Positions 1-8,804 of a stretch of DNA of 64,000 nt are shown piece by piece; position 1 is the stretch's first letter, and the number at the start of each line of letters is the position of its first letter. Made by a program: the position numbers and the translations under genes. The notes under the pieces were generated by a model. It was not told the origin of the DNA. It worked only from the letters and a program-made list of their open reading frames with translations, and made no database searches. The stretch is from Pyrinomonadaceae bacterium (GTDB lineage: Bacteria > Acidobacteriota > Blastocatellia > Pyrinomonadales > Pyrinomonadaceae). The stretch covers positions 122,553-186,552 of the forward strand of contig JANWYH010000004.1 of NCBI GenBank assembly GCA_025054715.1. The letters run 5' to 3'.

Positions 1-549
1 ACCCGACTTCTCATCCGTTAAAAGCATAACTTGCGAGGTAAGTAAAGTAACTGTTGTTACTCGACCTACAACTCCACCGCTTGTTATTACTGGCATATTA
101 ACCTTGACACCGTCAGAGCTTCCCCTATCAATTATGAGGGTTCCAAACCACTTCAGAGGATCACGTGCTATAACATTAGCCATTCTAATTTGGTATTTTC
201 TGCCTTCTTTCAGTTCTAAAAGCTTTTTTAGTCTTTCATTTTCAGACACCAAAAGTTCATTTTCCTGCAAGCGCATTTCCAACTCATGAAGCCTTTGTTT
301 TAGCAACTCGTTTTCACTAGCAGCGCTCCGAAGCCTTAAGTAAGAATCCACATAATCGTTAACCCTTGTAACGATAAACGCAACTGGAGACTGAACAAAA
401 GATGCAAAAGACTGAATCCAAACTCGAAGTATTCTTTGATTGGACTCAGTTCTTGCATCCCATGCCATCAGTATAAAATTTGCTATGAGAAGCGAGATAG
501 CAAGCCAAGGTGAGATTCGCCATATCTCCTTTTGGCTTCGTTCGACCAT
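1..549 (-). CDS. mreC: Rod shape-determining protein MreC (C-terminus cut by window edge)
   Basis: MreC is a bitopic inner-membrane protein that links the MreB cytoskeleton to periplasmic wall synthesis. Reading leftwards from an ATG at 549, the frame stays open to the window edge (183 codons seen). A hydrophobic segment near residues 13-27 (SPWLAISLLIANFILM) is followed by a leucine/glutamate-rich coiled coil (about residues 58-100, with LLKQRLHELEMRLQENELL) and then the start of the beta domain (WFGTLIIDRGSSDGVK, MPVITSGGVVGRV), which is the usual MreC order. The start codon lies one base after the mreB stop, the classical mreB-mreC arrangement. The C-terminal half lies outside the window. 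Confidence 0.9.
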   Translation of the reverse strand, partial: MVERSQKEIWRISPWLAISLLIANFILMAWDARTESNQRILRVWIQSFASFVQSPVAFIVTRVNDYVDSYLRLRSAASENELLKQRLHELEMRLQENELLVSENERLKKLLELKEGRKYQIRMANVIARDPLKWFGTLIIDRGSSDGVKVNMPVITSGGVVGRVTTVTLLTSQVMLLTDEKSG

Positions 550-550
550 A

Positions 551-1597
551 TTACAAGCCCGTTATCAAGGAGCTTTCACATTTTACCCGCTTTAATAGTT
601 CAAAATCTGAAAGCATCTTTCCAGCACCCAAAACCACAGAAGACAAAGGGTCATCAGCTATTACAACCGGCAAACCAGTTTCTATTGAAAGACGCTTATC
701 TAGATTTTTTAAAAGCGCACCACCGCCAGTCAAAACAATGCCCCTTTCAACAATATCAGCCGAAAGCTCAGGAGGAGTTCTCTCTAACGCCACTCTAACC
801 GCATTAACTATTGTAGCAACACAATCTGAAAGAGCTTCTCTAACCTCTTCATCGGTTATAGTTATCGTTTTTGGAATTCCTTCAATTAAGTTTCTACCTC
901 TCACCTCCATCGAAAGTGGCTCATCAAGCGGAAAAGCCGAACCTAAAGCAATTTTTATAGCTTCAGCAGTCCTTTCTCCTATCAAAAGATTGTATTTGCG
1001 TTTAATGTATTGAGTTATAGCCTCGTCCATCTCATTTCCAGCTACTCTTACCGAACGAGAATATACTATGCCGGACAGAGAAATAACCGCTATATCGGTT
1101 GTTCCGCCTCCTATGTCAACAACCATGTTTCCGTGAGGCTCAGTTATCGGCAAGCCCGCTCCAATTGCTGCCGCCATAGCTTCTTCAACAAGATAAACCT
1201 CTGAAGCCTTCGCCTTGTAAGCAGAATCTTCCACAGCACGACGTTCAACTTGAGTAATCTCCGAAGGTATGCCTATAACCACGCGAGGACGCACCCAAGT
1301 TCTGCCGTTGTGAGCCTTGCGAATGAAATGCTGAAGCATCTTTTCGGTAACTTCAAAATTCGCTATAACGCCATCTTTCATCGGACGAATCGCAACAATG
1401 TTGCCGGGCGTCCTTCCTAACATTTCCTTCGCTTCTCGCCCGACTGCTTCAACTTCATTTGTTATCTTATTTATTGCTACGATCGAAGGCTCTGATACGA
1501 CTATACCACGACCTTTAGCATAAACGAGTGTATTAGCCGTTCCTAAATCTATCGCCAAATCACTGGAAAAAAAACTAAACAAAGACCTAAGTGCCAT
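551..1597 (-). CDS. mreB: Rod shape-determining protein MreB
   Basis: MreB is the bacterial actin homologue; it forms membrane-associated filaments that guide lateral cell-wall synthesis. The 348-residue product has the normal family length. Actin-fold nucleotide motifs are visible: the phosphate-1 loop near residues 16-25 ([11 protein letters not shown]), the phosphate-2 loop [12 protein letters not shown] near 160-172, and the adenosine motif VLTGGGALL near 290-300. The N-terminal [15 protein letters not shown] is compatible with an amphipathic membrane anchor. An AAAGG-type ribosome site lies 4 nt before the ATG. It is first in an operon with mreC, and the product fits a rod-shaped or elongating cell. 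Confidence 0.97.
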   Translation of the reverse strand: MALRSLFSFFSSDLAIDLGTANTLVYAKGRGIVVSEPSIVAINKITNEVEAVGREAKEMLGRTPGNIVAIRPMKDGVIANFEVTEKMLQHFIRKAHNGRTWVRPRVVIGIPSEITQVERRAVEDSAYKAKASEVYLVEEAMAAAIGAGLPITEPHGNMVVDIGGGTTDIAVISLSGIVYSRSVRVAGNEMDEAITQYIKRKYNLLIGERTAEAIKIALGSAFPLDEPLSMEVRGRNLIEGIPKTITITDEEVREALSDCVATIVNAVRVALERTPPELSADIVERGIVLTGGGALLKNLDKRLSIETGLPVVIADDPLSSVVLGAGKMLSDFELLKRVKCESSLITGL

Positions 1598-1710
1598 TTG
1601 ACCTTTCTCTTTTGTAACTGAATATACTTCAAACTTTTAGGATACAACGAAATCAAACCGATTTTCTAGCTAAAAATAAACGCCCTCTAGAAAAATTTTT
1701 TCTGCGAAAG

Positions 1711-2763
1711 CTACCTTTCGATGAGATTCCAAAAGTAACCATCAGGAGCTACAAATGTAAAGCTTTTTTCTCCGAATTCATTTCTTAAAATGTCTGTGAC
1801 GTTTTGAGCTTTACTGCTCTTGACCTTCTGATGATAAAAATCTATTCCATTGACGTTGTAAGTATAAAGCGAATAACCGAGGCTGCCAGGACGACTGTAA
1901 TCTAATTTATTATCTAGCTTTGATTCAGGCGAAAACCAAATTATTTTCAGTCTTCCTGATAAAGCTTTCATCGGGTCTTTTGAGCTTTTTGGATTATCAA
2001 AGTCTGTAACTCCGTAACGCTGATGCTTTTCTAGTTCAAAAATAGCTCTTGCTGAAGCATCCTCATAACCAGACTCGTAATCAGAACTCTCACGAACTTT
2101 CAAAAGCCCTAGAACCTCTCCGTAAAAATCTATGTTTTCCTGATTGCGATAAACAACCAAACCAAAATGCGTAATCTGAGAGGATTTGAAAAAGGAATTA
2201 GGATTTATTTTTCCGTAAAAAGGCAGCTCATATCCAAAGCGCTGAAAAATTATTTGTCTTGTAAGAGGCTGAATAAGACACATTTCCCGCACGACTGCAT
2301 AATTTTCCAAAAAAGGAATCGGTCTTTTTTCAAGCTTATAAATTTCTGCTCTTTGAGGCGGCACGTAACGAATCGGATAACCTTGTGCTATGGCTTCCTC
2401 AGTGTGATTTTGAATATTGTAAATATCAGCCGTCATCATCGCACCCCAACGATTACCTATGACTCGCATCGAAGCAAGACCTAAACCTTCATTTAGCGGT
2501 TTGTCCCAAACCATTATGCGAATCAATCCATGATCGGCATCTTGATGATAAAGTCTTATTGAACGCAGTTTCGATCTTACGCCATACAGCGCTTCGGCGG
2601 CCTCTTCGTTCAAGTTTCCGCTTTCTCCAACTCTATAACCAAACCTTTCAAAATATGCAATCAGAGGCTTCTCATCAATCGCACCGATGCAGACTTCGTA
2701 AACACCACTTATGCTCTGCCCCATAACTACCCCCGCAAAAAACAGAATCAATACCGCTTTCAT
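1711..2763 (-). CDS. Exported protein with two VOC (glyoxalase-like) domains
   Basis: The product (350 residues) begins with a signal peptide (MKAVLILFFAGVVMGQS). It shows two related halves resembling the vicinal-oxygen-chelate/glyoxalase fold: one at about residues 20-150 and a second at about 200-345, where THFGLVVYRN opens the domain and FTFVAPDGYFWNLIE closes it in the manner typical of VOC proteins. Substrate and metal dependence cannot be read from the sequence, and an exported VOC protein is uncommon. I placed the start at an ATG preceded by GAGG at 6 nt, just after the recJ stop, rather than at the TTG at 2775 that overlaps that stop. It is the last gene of uppP-recJ-VOC. Confidence 0.65.
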   Translation of the reverse strand: MKAVLILFFAGVVMGQSISGVYEVCIGAIDEKPLIAYFERFGYRVGESGNLNEEAAEALYGVRSKLRSIRLYHQDADHGLIRIMVWDKPLNEGLGLASMRVIGNRWGAMMTADIYNIQNHTEEAIAQGYPIRYVPPQRAEIYKLEKRPIPFLENYAVVREMCLIQPLTRQIIFQRFGYELPFYGKINPNSFFKSSQITHFGLVVYRNQENIDFYGEVLGLLKVRESSDYESGYEDASARAIFELEKHQRYGVTDFDNPKSSKDPMKALSGRLKIIWFSPESKLDNKLDYSRPGSLGYSLYTYNVNGIDFYHQKVKSSKAQNVTDILRNEFGEKSFTFVAPDGYFWNLIER

Positions 2764-2771
2764 AAGAAACC

Positions 2772-4526
2772 TCAATCAGAAAATCTCAAATCTTTTATCT
2801 GTAACTGAATTTTGTCTAGCCCATTCCACCTATTAAGTCCAACGTCATAAACAATATCTATTTTCTTCTTCATCAGAGAATTTTCTCCATCAAATCCTCT
2901 ATGCCCGCGACAAATAGCTTCAACCTTTTCAACTCCATTCCAAAAAACAGCTTCATGAACACCAAGACCCTTAACATCAACTAACCTAAACTTCAGGTGT
3001 TTTTCTTTCATTATTTTCACACTTTCGGCTGAAACTTTGCTAGTTAGAAACAAGGGTTTCGGATTTCCTTGACCAAAAGGCTCAAAATTTTTAAGCTCGT
3101 TAAGTAACTGATAGTCTATAGTTGAGAACTTAACTAGCGCTTCAACATCAAGTCTGCAGGAATAATCCAGGTTATTTTCGTAAGCATATTTAATTAACTT
3201 CTCCTCCAAGATAGGTATGTTTTCGACTTTGATCTCAAAACCTGCAGCTGACTTGTGCCCACCGTATTTTTCCAGAATGTCAGAACAGTATTCCAGAACA
3301 AGCTTTGCATCAACGGACGCAGTGCTTCTTACAGAGAATCTAGCTTTTCCATTTTCCAAACAACCAACCATCGCAGCTCGATTGTACTTTTCCATCAGCT
3401 TCGACGCAACCAAACCTGCAACGCCCAAATGAATGTTTTCAGAATAGACCATCAGAATGTCCGGAATTTTTCCAGTCCTTTCGATTTGCTTTTCAATCTT
3501 TGAGCAAGCCTCTAAAAGGCTGTTTTCTTGAATAACCTGTCGTTCTCTGTTTTTTTCATCTAAAACCTTAGCTATCTGGCGTGCCTGCTCAATGTTATTA
3601 GTTTCTAAAAGTTCAACTACTATCTTTGCATGATCTAGCCGACCAGCAGCATTTATTCTCGGGGCTATTCTGAAACCAATTTCATACGAATTCAATTCAT
3701 TTGTGCAATCAGCCACTTCTATCAAAGCGCGAAGACCTAAATTTTTTGTTTTATTCAAATTCTTAAGACCGCAGGAAACTATTGTCCGATTTTCGCCCGT
3801 AAGCTCCACAACGTCGGCAATTGTGCCAACGGCAGCAAGTTCTAGTAATTCATCAATTTTATTGTCTAAATCAATACATCCGAGACGTTCCATAAGCCCG
3901 CTAGCAAGCTTAAAAGCAACGCCAACCCCTGCAAGCGATTTATTCGGGTAAAAACAACCTGCCTGATGTGGATTTATGAAAGCATAGGCTCCGCTAGGAG
4001 CTACACTTACAGCGTGATGATCTGTAATTATCACATCAATACCACTTTCACGAGCTAGTCTAATCGCCTCAAAGCTTGTGCTACCAGTGTCAACAGAAAT
4101 TATAAGTTTAACTCCTTCGCTGATGGCTCTTTTTATGCCTTCGCAGTTTATTCCGTAACCCTCTTTGATTCGATGAGGAATATAAACTGAAGTTTCAAAA
4201 CCAAAAAACCGAAATGTTTTTCTAAGAAGCGCCGCACCAGTTGTCCCATCAACATCATAATCGCCCCATATCCAGACATTTTCTCTATTTCTGATGGCTC
4301 TAATGATTCTCTCAACCGCCTTTTCCAAATCTTTCATCAGAAAAGGCGAAATCAAGTCAGATTTGGAAGGATAAAGAAACTCATGTGCTTTGCTCGGATC
4401 ATCAAATCCACGATTAATCAAGCAAGCAGCAATTAGTTCCTTAACACCTAGCTCGTTAGCAAGTTTGCGGATTCTATCTCTTTCTTCTCGCGTATAACTG
4501 CGGATTTCCCATAGACTCTGCCGCAT
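2772..4526 (-). CDS. recJ: Single-stranded-DNA-specific exonuclease RecJ
   Basis: RecJ is a 5'-3' single-strand exonuclease of recombination and mismatch/base-excision repair. The DHH phosphoesterase motifs are present: DYDVDGTTG (about residue 90), a DTGS-type motif (ISVDTGSTS), and VIITDHHAV (about 160). The DHHA1 signature YGGHKSAAGFE lies near residue 410, followed by a C-terminal OB-like region. The 584-residue length is normal. I prefer the ATG at 4526, which overlaps the uppP stop as TAATG and has AAAGGAG upstream (13 nt away, rather long). A GTG at 4550 would add eight residues and lacks a ribosome site. Overlap with uppP suggests translational coupling. Confidence 0.95.
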   Translation of the reverse strand: MRQSLWEIRSYTREERDRIRKLANELGVKELIAACLINRGFDDPSKAHEFLYPSKSDLISPFLMKDLEKAVERIIRAIRNRENVWIWGDYDVDGTTGAALLRKTFRFFGFETSVYIPHRIKEGYGINCEGIKRAISEGVKLIISVDTGSTSFEAIRLARESGIDVIITDHHAVSVAPSGAYAFINPHQAGCFYPNKSLAGVGVAFKLASGLMERLGCIDLDNKIDELLELAAVGTIADVVELTGENRTIVSCGLKNLNKTKNLGLRALIEVADCTNELNSYEIGFRIAPRINAAGRLDHAKIVVELLETNNIEQARQIAKVLDEKNRERQVIQENSLLEACSKIEKQIERTGKIPDILMVYSENIHLGVAGLVASKLMEKYNRAAMVGCLENGKARFSVRSTASVDAKLVLEYCSDILEKYGGHKSAAGFEIKVENIPILEEKLIKYAYENNLDYSCRLDVEALVKFSTIDYQLLNELKNFEPFGQGNPKPLFLTSKVSAESVKIMKEKHLKFRLVDVKGLGVHEAVFWNGVEKVEAICRGHRGFDGENSLMKKKIDIVYDVGLNRWNGLDKIQLQIKDLRFSD

Positions 4527-5392
4527 TAAGGCAGAATAACTCCTTTCCACAACATCACAAGAATAACAAAACCCACGACTATTCTATACGCAATGAAAAT
4601 AAAAGTAGAATATTTTCTCAAAAAAGCCAGCAAAAACCATATAGAGGCATAGCCGGTCACACCGGCAACGACCGATCCGACCACAAGTGCCAAAATATCG
4701 TCTTGAGAAAGAAGATAAATAGCTTCCCTTAGCTCAAGTAGTCCACTCAAAGTAATAGCAGGAATCATAAGCAGAAAAGAAAACCTTGCAGCAGCTTCAC
4801 GCTTTAAGCCAGCAAAAAGTCCGCCCATTATCGTTGAGCCAGAACGAGAAGCTCCCGGAATTAAAGCCAATGCTTGAGCAAAACCTATTATCAATGCTTC
4901 TTTGACTCCTAATTCTTCCATTCCCTTGCTACGACTACCGAAGACTTCCGCAAAAACCAAAAGAATTGCTATTACGATCATCATCGAAGCTATAAGCCAT
5001 AAGTTTTTAGTTAAAGGACCTTCGATGACTTCCTTGAAAACTATCCCAAAAACGCCTATTGGCACAGAACCAATGATTATAACCCAGCCGAGCCAAGCGT
5101 CACTCGAAAGTTTAGATAGGCGCTCTCTATTCAAATTACCTTCCCTTACCAAAGACCAGTTTTCTACTAAAAAGCTCCTAGTTATATTCCATATATCCGA
5201 AGCAAAGTAAATGAAGACAGCAAAAAGCGTTCCCAACTGAATAACTGCCATAGTGGCAGTTATCTTTTGCGGATCTTGATTATAGATATTCGTCCAGCGA
5301 CTTGCGAAAACCAAATGAGCCGTCGAGCTTATAGGTATGAATTCTGTTAATCCTTGAACGATGCCCAAAATTATCGCTTGCCAAATATTCAT
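4526..5392 (-). CDS. uppP: Undecaprenyl-diphosphatase UppP/BacA
   Basis: This integral membrane enzyme dephosphorylates undecaprenyl pyrophosphate to recycle the lipid carrier for peptidoglycan and other envelope polymers. The two family signatures are present: GLTEFIPISSTAHL near residues 14-28, with the catalytic glutamate and serines, and PGASRSGSTIMGG near 178-190, with the catalytic arginine. There are multiple hydrophobic segments and the 288-residue length is typical. No clear ribosome site precedes the ATG. It is the first gene of a minus-strand group with recJ, divergent from the kinase gene that starts at 5512. Confidence 0.95.
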   Translation of the reverse strand: MNIWQAIILGIVQGLTEFIPISSTAHLVFASRWTNIYNQDPQKITATMAVIQLGTLFAVFIYFASDIWNITRSFLVENWSLVREGNLNRERLSKLSSDAWLGWVIIIGSVPIGVFGIVFKEVIEGPLTKNLWLIASMMIVIAILLVFAEVFGSRSKGMEELGVKEALIIGFAQALALIPGASRSGSTIMGGLFAGLKREAAARFSFLLMIPAITLSGLLELREAIYLLSQDDILALVVGSVVAGVTGYASIWFLLAFLRKYSTFIFIAYRIVVGFVILVMLWKGVILP

Positions 5393-5473
5393 AAAAACAT
5401 GAATCTTTTATTTTTCAGCTTTTTTATCATATCGTCAAAATACAAAAGCTTTTTATTTCGCCTTTTACCGGGC

Positions 5474-5503
5474 TTGCCACAAGGTTAAAATAACTGTTAA
5501 ACT
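5474..5503 (+). promoter_or_regulatory. Candidate promoter of the lipid-kinase/pxp operon
   Basis: TTGCCA (5474-5479), an 18-nt spacer and TAAACT (5498-5503) match the sigma-70 -35 and -10 hexamers at 5/6 and 4/6 positions. The -10 box ends 8 nt before the ATG, which would put the transcript start at or next to the start codon. This is a visual match only. Confidence 0.4.
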
Positions 5504-5511
5504 TCTGTTAA

Positions 5512-6471
5512 ATGTCCGATTTGCCTCTGGTAATCGTAAATCCTAAATCCGCTTCAGGCTCGACTAGATCGAGATGGACTGAGATTGCTTCTGACTTGCG
5601 TGCTCATTTTGGTGCTTTTCGTGTCGCTTTTACCAAAAGCCAAGGCGATGCAATCAAAATAGCTTTCGAAGCGGCAAAGCGCGGGAAAAAATTTATTATC
5701 GCTTGCGGCGGTGATGGAACAGTTAATGAAGTTGCAAACGGGATTATCTCTTCAGGCGAAGACGTAGAACTAGGCGTCTTGCCTTCTGGAACAGGTGGAG
5801 ACTTTAGACGCTCGCTCAAAATATCAACTGAAATTCGACAAGCCGCTAGACAGTTACGAGAAGGTCAGACGCGCCGTCTCGACGTTGGTAAAATCAGCTT
5901 TATAAATTTTAATGGCAAAGGCGATGTTAGATATTTTCTTAATGTTGCATCCTTTGGGCTTTCAGCCTCTGTCATTAGAAGAGTAAAAACCGGCATACGT
6001 TTTGATTGGCTACCGACCGAAATAAGAGGTCGAGTAAGCTTTGCTCTTTCAACTTTGCAAGAAATCATCTCGGCAAACTCGGTTCGACTAAGAATTTGTC
6101 TCGATTCAGATAGAGAGGGAATAATCAACACATTAAACTTCTGTATCTGCAACGCCAGATTTTTCGGCGGAGGAATGAAAATAGCTCCCAATGCAAAGCT
6201 TGACGATGGACTGCTCGATGTTGTAAACATAGGCGACATAGGCACCCTCAAAATCTTGTTAAATTCATACTCGCTTTACGCGGGAACACATCTAAAGCTT
6301 CAGGAAGTTAAAGCTACTTTAACAAAAACAATCGAAGCTGAGCCATTTGACAAGAAAAAAATACGAATAGAGGCAGATGGAGAGTTGATCGGTAGGCTAC
6401 CAGCAAAATTTGAAGTCATCCACAAAGCTCTCAAAGTTCGTGTCCCTTATGCCGAAGATATTGCCTCTTAA
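5512..6471 (+). CDS. YegS/DAGK-family lipid kinase
   Basis: The product resembles diacylglycerol/lipid kinases (YegS, DgkB, BmrU), which phosphorylate a membrane lipid from ATP. Signatures seen: VNPKSASGS at residues 9-17, the catalytic CGGDGTVNEVANGI near 65-78, and LPSGTGGDFRRS near 92-103. The C-terminal half carries the usual beta-sandwich (FFGGGMKIAPNAKLDDGLLD). Length 319 residues is normal. The lipid substrate cannot be assigned. No Shine-Dalgarno precedes the ATG, and a possible promoter ends only 8 nt before it, so the mRNA may be leaderless. pxpB starts inside its 3' end, so it probably heads the oxoprolinase operon. Confidence 0.88.
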   Translation: MSDLPLVIVNPKSASGSTRSRWTEIASDLRAHFGAFRVAFTKSQGDAIKIAFEAAKRGKKFIIACGGDGTVNEVANGIISSGEDVELGVLPSGTGGDFRRSLKISTEIRQAARQLREGQTRRLDVGKISFINFNGKGDVRYFLNVASFGLSASVIRRVKTGIRFDWLPTEIRGRVSFALSTLQEIISANSVRLRICLDSDREGIINTLNFCICNARFFGGGMKIAPNAKLDDGLLDVVNIGDIGTLKILLNSYSLYAGTHLKLQEVKATLTKTIEAEPFDKKKIRIEADGELIGRLPAKFEVIHKALKVRVPYAEDIAS

Positions 6472-7114
6472 TGAAAATGCCTTGTTAGTTGACTTTGGAC
6501 AGGTTATTTCCGAAGAATTAAATGACCGCGTCCTTAGCATCGCCCGTTTTTTTGAAGAAAAATCATTCTCGGGAATAGAAGAGGTTTGCCCCGCTTACAG
6601 CTCTGTTGCAATTTTTTATCAACCAATGAAAATACGCCAGAACTTTCCAGAATCCAAGAACGCTTTTGAAGCAGTTAAGAGTCTGGTAGAACAGGCTCTA
6701 TCAAGTGAAAACCGACAAAAAAAGCATGAAAGGCTCATTCAAATACCTGTCAGCTTCGACAACGCTCCAGACTTGGAATTTGTAGCAACATGGAGTAACT
6801 TAAGCTGCGAAGAAGTAATAGAAATTTTCTTATCAAGAATCTATAGAGTCTATATGCTTGGATTCTTGCCTGGATTTGCCTATATGGGAAAAGTCTCAGG
6901 AAAAATTGCTGCTCCTAGACACAAAACCCCAAGAAAGCTAGTTGAAAAGGGAAGCGTTGCAATTGCTGGAAGACAAACCGGCATTTATCCTTTCAACTCA
7001 CCCGGCGGCTGGCAAATTATAGGAAAGACCGAAATCGAAATGTTTGACCCCAAAAATCCCGAAAACCCCACCTTTCTTAAGCCTGGCGATTCGGTTAAAT
7101 TCATTAGAGTATGA
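6449..7114 (+). CDS. pxpB: 5-oxoprolinase subunit B (KipI family)
   Basis: PxpB with PxpA and PxpC forms the prokaryotic ATP-dependent 5-oxoprolinase, converting pyroglutamate to glutamate. The C-terminal family motif is clear: GFLPGFAYMG (about residues 137-146), then APRHKTPRKLVEKGSVAIAG and the glycine/proline loop YPFNSPGGW. The start is placed at ATG 6449 (MPKILPLNENALLVDFG), giving 221 residues and a 23-nt overlap with the upstream kinase gene. A further upstream in-frame start at 6410 would add 13 residues with no family match. The 3' end overlaps pxpC by ATGA. Confidence 0.93.
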   Translation: MPKILPLNENALLVDFGQVISEELNDRVLSIARFFEEKSFSGIEEVCPAYSSVAIFYQPMKIRQNFPESKNAFEAVKSLVEQALSSENRQKKHERLIQIPVSFDNAPDLEFVATWSNLSCEEVIEIFLSRIYRVYMLGFLPGFAYMGKVSGKIAAPRHKTPRKLVEKGSVAIAGRQTGIYPFNSPGGWQIIGKTEIEMFDPKNPENPTFLKPGDSVKFIRV

Positions 7115-8046
7115 GCCTTTTTGTGATCGAGTCAGGCATTTTAACTACCATACAGGACCTAGGCAGAAATGGTTTTCGCCGTTTCGGAATAAACCCTTCT
7201 GGCGCTATGGACAAAATGGCTGCTTACATAGCTAATTTGCTACTCGGTAATCAAGAAACGCAAGCAGTGTTAGAAACGCATTTTCCAGCTCCTAAACTAC
7301 AATTTGAAAAACCTACAACGTTTGCCCTCTGTGGCGCAGATTTTGCTGCTAAACTTAACGAAACGGAAATAGAAAACTGGCGACCGATAGTTGCCAAAGA
7401 AGGCGACATTTTGACATTTAACGAAAGACGCCTCGGAGCAAGGCTTTACCTTGCTGTCGCAGGTGGCTTTGAAGTTGAAAAAGTTTTCGGTTCAGCAAGC
7501 ACAGATCTAAGAACTGGACTCGGCAAGCTCGTAAAAAAAGGAGATCGCCTTCTTTTCAAAGAAGAAAACCGAGTTATAAGGAAAAACTACAAAGTTTCTG
7601 AAAGCCTTATACCTCGCTACAGCCATTTTCCGACTGTTCGGATATTTCAAGGTCCAGAATTTGACAAACTAACAGCCATCAGCGTAGAAAATCTTTTGAA
7701 AAAAAGTTACAAAGTTAGTTTGAACGCTGATCGCATGGGATTTCTTCTTGAAGGAGAACCGCTTTACTTGATTGAGGATTTTGAAATGGTTTCTTCACCT
7801 GTTGATTTCGGAACGATTCAGCTTTTACCCAACGGGCAAATAATTGTCTTAATGGCTGATCATCAAACAACTGGAGGTTATCCACGCATTGCACAGATAG
7901 CAAAGGTCGACCTGCCAATAGTTGCGCAGCTAAGTCCAAATGACAAGCTCTATTTTGAAATGATTTCCTACGAAAGGGCTGAAGAACTTGCACTTGCTCA
8001 ACAGATAAATCTCAACATGCTAAAATGGGCTGTAAGACTCGGATGA
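7111..8046 (+). CDS. pxpC: 5-oxoprolinase subunit C (KipA family, biotin-dependent carboxyltransferase-like)
   Basis: PxpC is the second half of the PxpBC pair; it shares a fold with the urea amidolyase/carboxyltransferase AHS2 domain. The N-terminus VIESGILTTIQDLGRNGFRR and the motif NPSGAMDKMAAYIANLLLGN (about residues 29-48) are diagnostic, as is ADHQTTGGYPRIAQIA near 250-265. At 311 residues it is of normal length. It starts within the pxpB stop (ATGA) and ends within the pxpA start (ATGA at 8043), so all three subunits are probably translated in fixed proportion. Confidence 0.94.
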   Translation: MSLFVIESGILTTIQDLGRNGFRRFGINPSGAMDKMAAYIANLLLGNQETQAVLETHFPAPKLQFEKPTTFALCGADFAAKLNETEIENWRPIVAKEGDILTFNERRLGARLYLAVAGGFEVEKVFGSASTDLRTGLGKLVKKGDRLLFKEENRVIRKNYKVSESLIPRYSHFPTVRIFQGPEFDKLTAISVENLLKKSYKVSLNADRMGFLLEGEPLYLIEDFEMVSSPVDFGTIQLLPNGQIIVLMADHQTTGGYPRIAQIAKVDLPIVAQLSPNDKLYFEMISYERAEELALAQQINLNMLKWAVRLG

Positions 8047-8804
8047 TTACGATTGACTTAAATTGCGACATAGGAGAAAGCTTCGGAATTTGGAGAATGG
8101 GAAATGACGAAGCCTTGATGGATTGGGTTTCCTCTGTGAATGTCGCTTGTGGCTTTCATGCCGGCGATCCTTCAGTAATCAGAAAAACTATTCAGACCGC
8201 AATTCAAAAAGGCGTAGCCATCGGTGCTCATCCTTCATTTCCAGACCTGCAAGGCTTTGGTAGAAGAGAGATGAAACTTCCAGAAGAAGAAGTTTTTGAC
8301 CTGGTTCTTTATCAAGTCTCAGCTCTAAAGGGCATCTGCGAAGCCCTTGGCGGACAGCTTCATCATGTCAAACCGCACGGCGCTTTGTATAATCAAGCAG
8401 CAAAAAATTCTTCTATTGCACGAGCTATTGCCGAAGCTGTCAAATCTATAGACAAAAATCTTATTCTTTTTGGACTTTCAGGAAGTTTCCTCATATCCGA
8501 AGCTGAAAATTTAGGGCTTAAAACCGCATCCGAAGTCTTTGCCGACAGAACTTATCAGCCCGACGGAACCTTAACGCCAAGAAATTTTCCAAACGCCGTC
8601 ATCAAAGACACTTCGCTTGCCATAGCTCAGGCAATTCAGATGATTACAACTAAAACTGTCACAGCAACAAACGGCGAAAAAATACCAATCAAAGCCGAAA
8701 CCGTCTGCATTCATGGCGACGGTGAAAAAGCCTTAGACTTTGCTCGAAACATCAACTTAAGCTTGAAAAAAATAGGTGTAACGATAAAACCGATTGCAAG
8801 ATGA
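8043..8804 (+). CDS. pxpA: 5-oxoprolinase subunit A (LamB/YcsF family)
   Basis: PxpA carries the family signature IDLNCDIGESFG at residues 3-14, with NVACGFHAGDP near 36-46, GAHPSFPDLQGFGRR near 64-78 and HHVKPHGALYN near 110-120. The 253-residue length matches. The start is the ATG at 8043, which overlaps the pxpC stop; an in-frame ATG at 8025 would add six unrelated residues and a longer overlap. It ends overlapping the transporter gene by ATGA. Order pxpB-pxpC-pxpA followed by an NRAMP-like transporter recalls the ycsF-ycsG-kipI-kipA region of Bacillus subtilis. Confidence 0.95.
   Translation: MITIDLNCDIGESFGIWRMGNDEALMDWVSSVNVACGFHAGDPSVIRKTIQTAIQKGVAIGAHPSFPDLQGFGRREMKLPEEEVFDLVLYQVSALKGICEALGGQLHHVKPHGALYNQAAKNSSIARAIAEAVKSIDKNLILFGLSGSFLISEAENLGLKTASEVFADRTYQPDGTLTPRNFPNAVIKDTSLAIAQAIQMITTKTVTATNGEKIPIKAETVCIHGDGEKALDFARNINLSLKKIGVTIKPIAR

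Noticed and set aside
510..1013. Long plus-strand frame inside mreB
   Set aside because: It lies antisense to a certain mreB gene; its sequence shows no family features.
1689..1703. AT-only inverted repeat between mreB and the VOC gene
   Set aside because: The A/T stem is weak and lacks the G+C-rich part needed for termination.
2764..2775. TTG start for the VOC protein overlapping the recJ stop
   Set aside because: The ATG at 2763 has GAGG at 6 nt, and the signal peptide begins there.
6410..6448. Upstream start for pxpB within the kinase gene
   Set aside because: The extra residues have no family match; ATG 6449 gives the known N-terminus.
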